Source: an uncultured Eubacterium sp. (GTDB lineage: Bacteria > Bacillota > Clostridia > Lachnospirales > Lachnospiraceae). Taken from it: a stretch of 23,140 nt of DNA. The translations under genes and the position numbers were made by a program. Position 1 is the first letter of the stretch. Each line of letters opens with the position of its first letter. Where the stretch lies: NCBI GenBank assembly GCA_910586445.1, contig CAJUHV010000062.1, forward strand, positions 1-23,140, given 5' to 3'. The notes below the pieces were generated by a model that was not told where the DNA came from, searched no databases, and saw nothing but the letters and a program-made list of their open reading frames with translations. Below are positions 23,094 through 23,140 of this stretch, piece after piece.

Positions 23094-23140
23094 AGCGTGT
23101 TTGAAAAATGCTTTCCGTGAGATGTGCTTCACACTTGGTG
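23091..23140. repeat. Boundary motif, right copy, and start of an unidentified sequence cut by the window end
   Basis: TAGAGCGTGTTTGAAAAATG at 23091–23110 contains GAGCGTGTTTGAAAA (23093–23107), the inverse of the copy at 20942–20956. The following bases include GTGA/TCAC (about 23117–23132), which may be part of a hairpin. The sequence looks like the edge of a small palindromic or mobile element inserted in the transposase gene, but only 50 bases are visible. Confidence 0.45.

Noticed and set aside
1..23140. tRNA or rRNA genes
   Set aside because: I saw no cloverleaf-like segment, TTCRA box or rRNA-like sequence in the gaps between genes, though I could not run a covariance search.

Overview
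The window reads as chromosomal DNA of a gut-type Clostridia species, most likely Lachnospiraceae. This rests on family-level signals: strong AGGAGG ribosome sites, the ackA–yceD(DUF177)–rpmF gene order, YesM/YesN sensor systems, AraC regulators in tandem, GPH sugar transporters, an AAA-ATPase-like/PD-(D/E)XK protein, and FkbH-like and IS256 relics. Nearly everything lies on the minus strand; only the chemotaxis receptor and the transposase fragment are on plus. I cannot name the species.

Region 1 (1–8350) holds the first codons of rpsU with a strong promoter, then a carbohydrate ABC importer (lipoprotein binding protein plus two permeases, no ATPase). Upstream of it is a three-gene sensory operon: a second binding protein without a lipobox, a YesN-type response regulator and a YesM-type histidine kinase. 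The two binding proteins are clearly paralogous, so one copy appears to feed the importer and the other the kinase. Repeats of TTCAGAT/ATCTGAA lie in front of both transcription units and are candidate regulator sites.

Region 2 (8354–10074) is one free-standing AAA-ATPase-like/PD-(D/E)XK protein with its own promoter and terminator.

Region 3 (10084–16838) is a catabolic operon for unsaturated uronic-acid disaccharides: GH88 hydrolase, GPH symporter, SDR dehydrogenase (DhuD/KduD/gluconate 5-dehydrogenase type) and an RpiB-fold isomerase (DhuI type). It ends in a good terminator and is preceded by two AraC regulators in tandem. Polysaccharide lyase, KDG kinase and KDPG aldolase are absent from the window.

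Region 4 (16899–20945) is housekeeping: rpmF, yceD and ackA on minus, and a divergent methyl-accepting chemotaxis receptor on plus with a strong terminator.

Region 5 (20942–23140) is a decayed segment. It holds a wrecked FkbH-like gene, a glycosyltransferase lacking its start and carrying an apparent in-frame internal deletion, and a truncated IS256-family transposase whose left end lies inside the glycosyltransferase. A 15-base motif, GAGCGTGTTTGAAAA, lies in inverted orientation at both edges of this segment, at the two truncation points. The most interesting items are the binding-protein/kinase pairing with its candidate operators, and this relic island with its boundary repeats.
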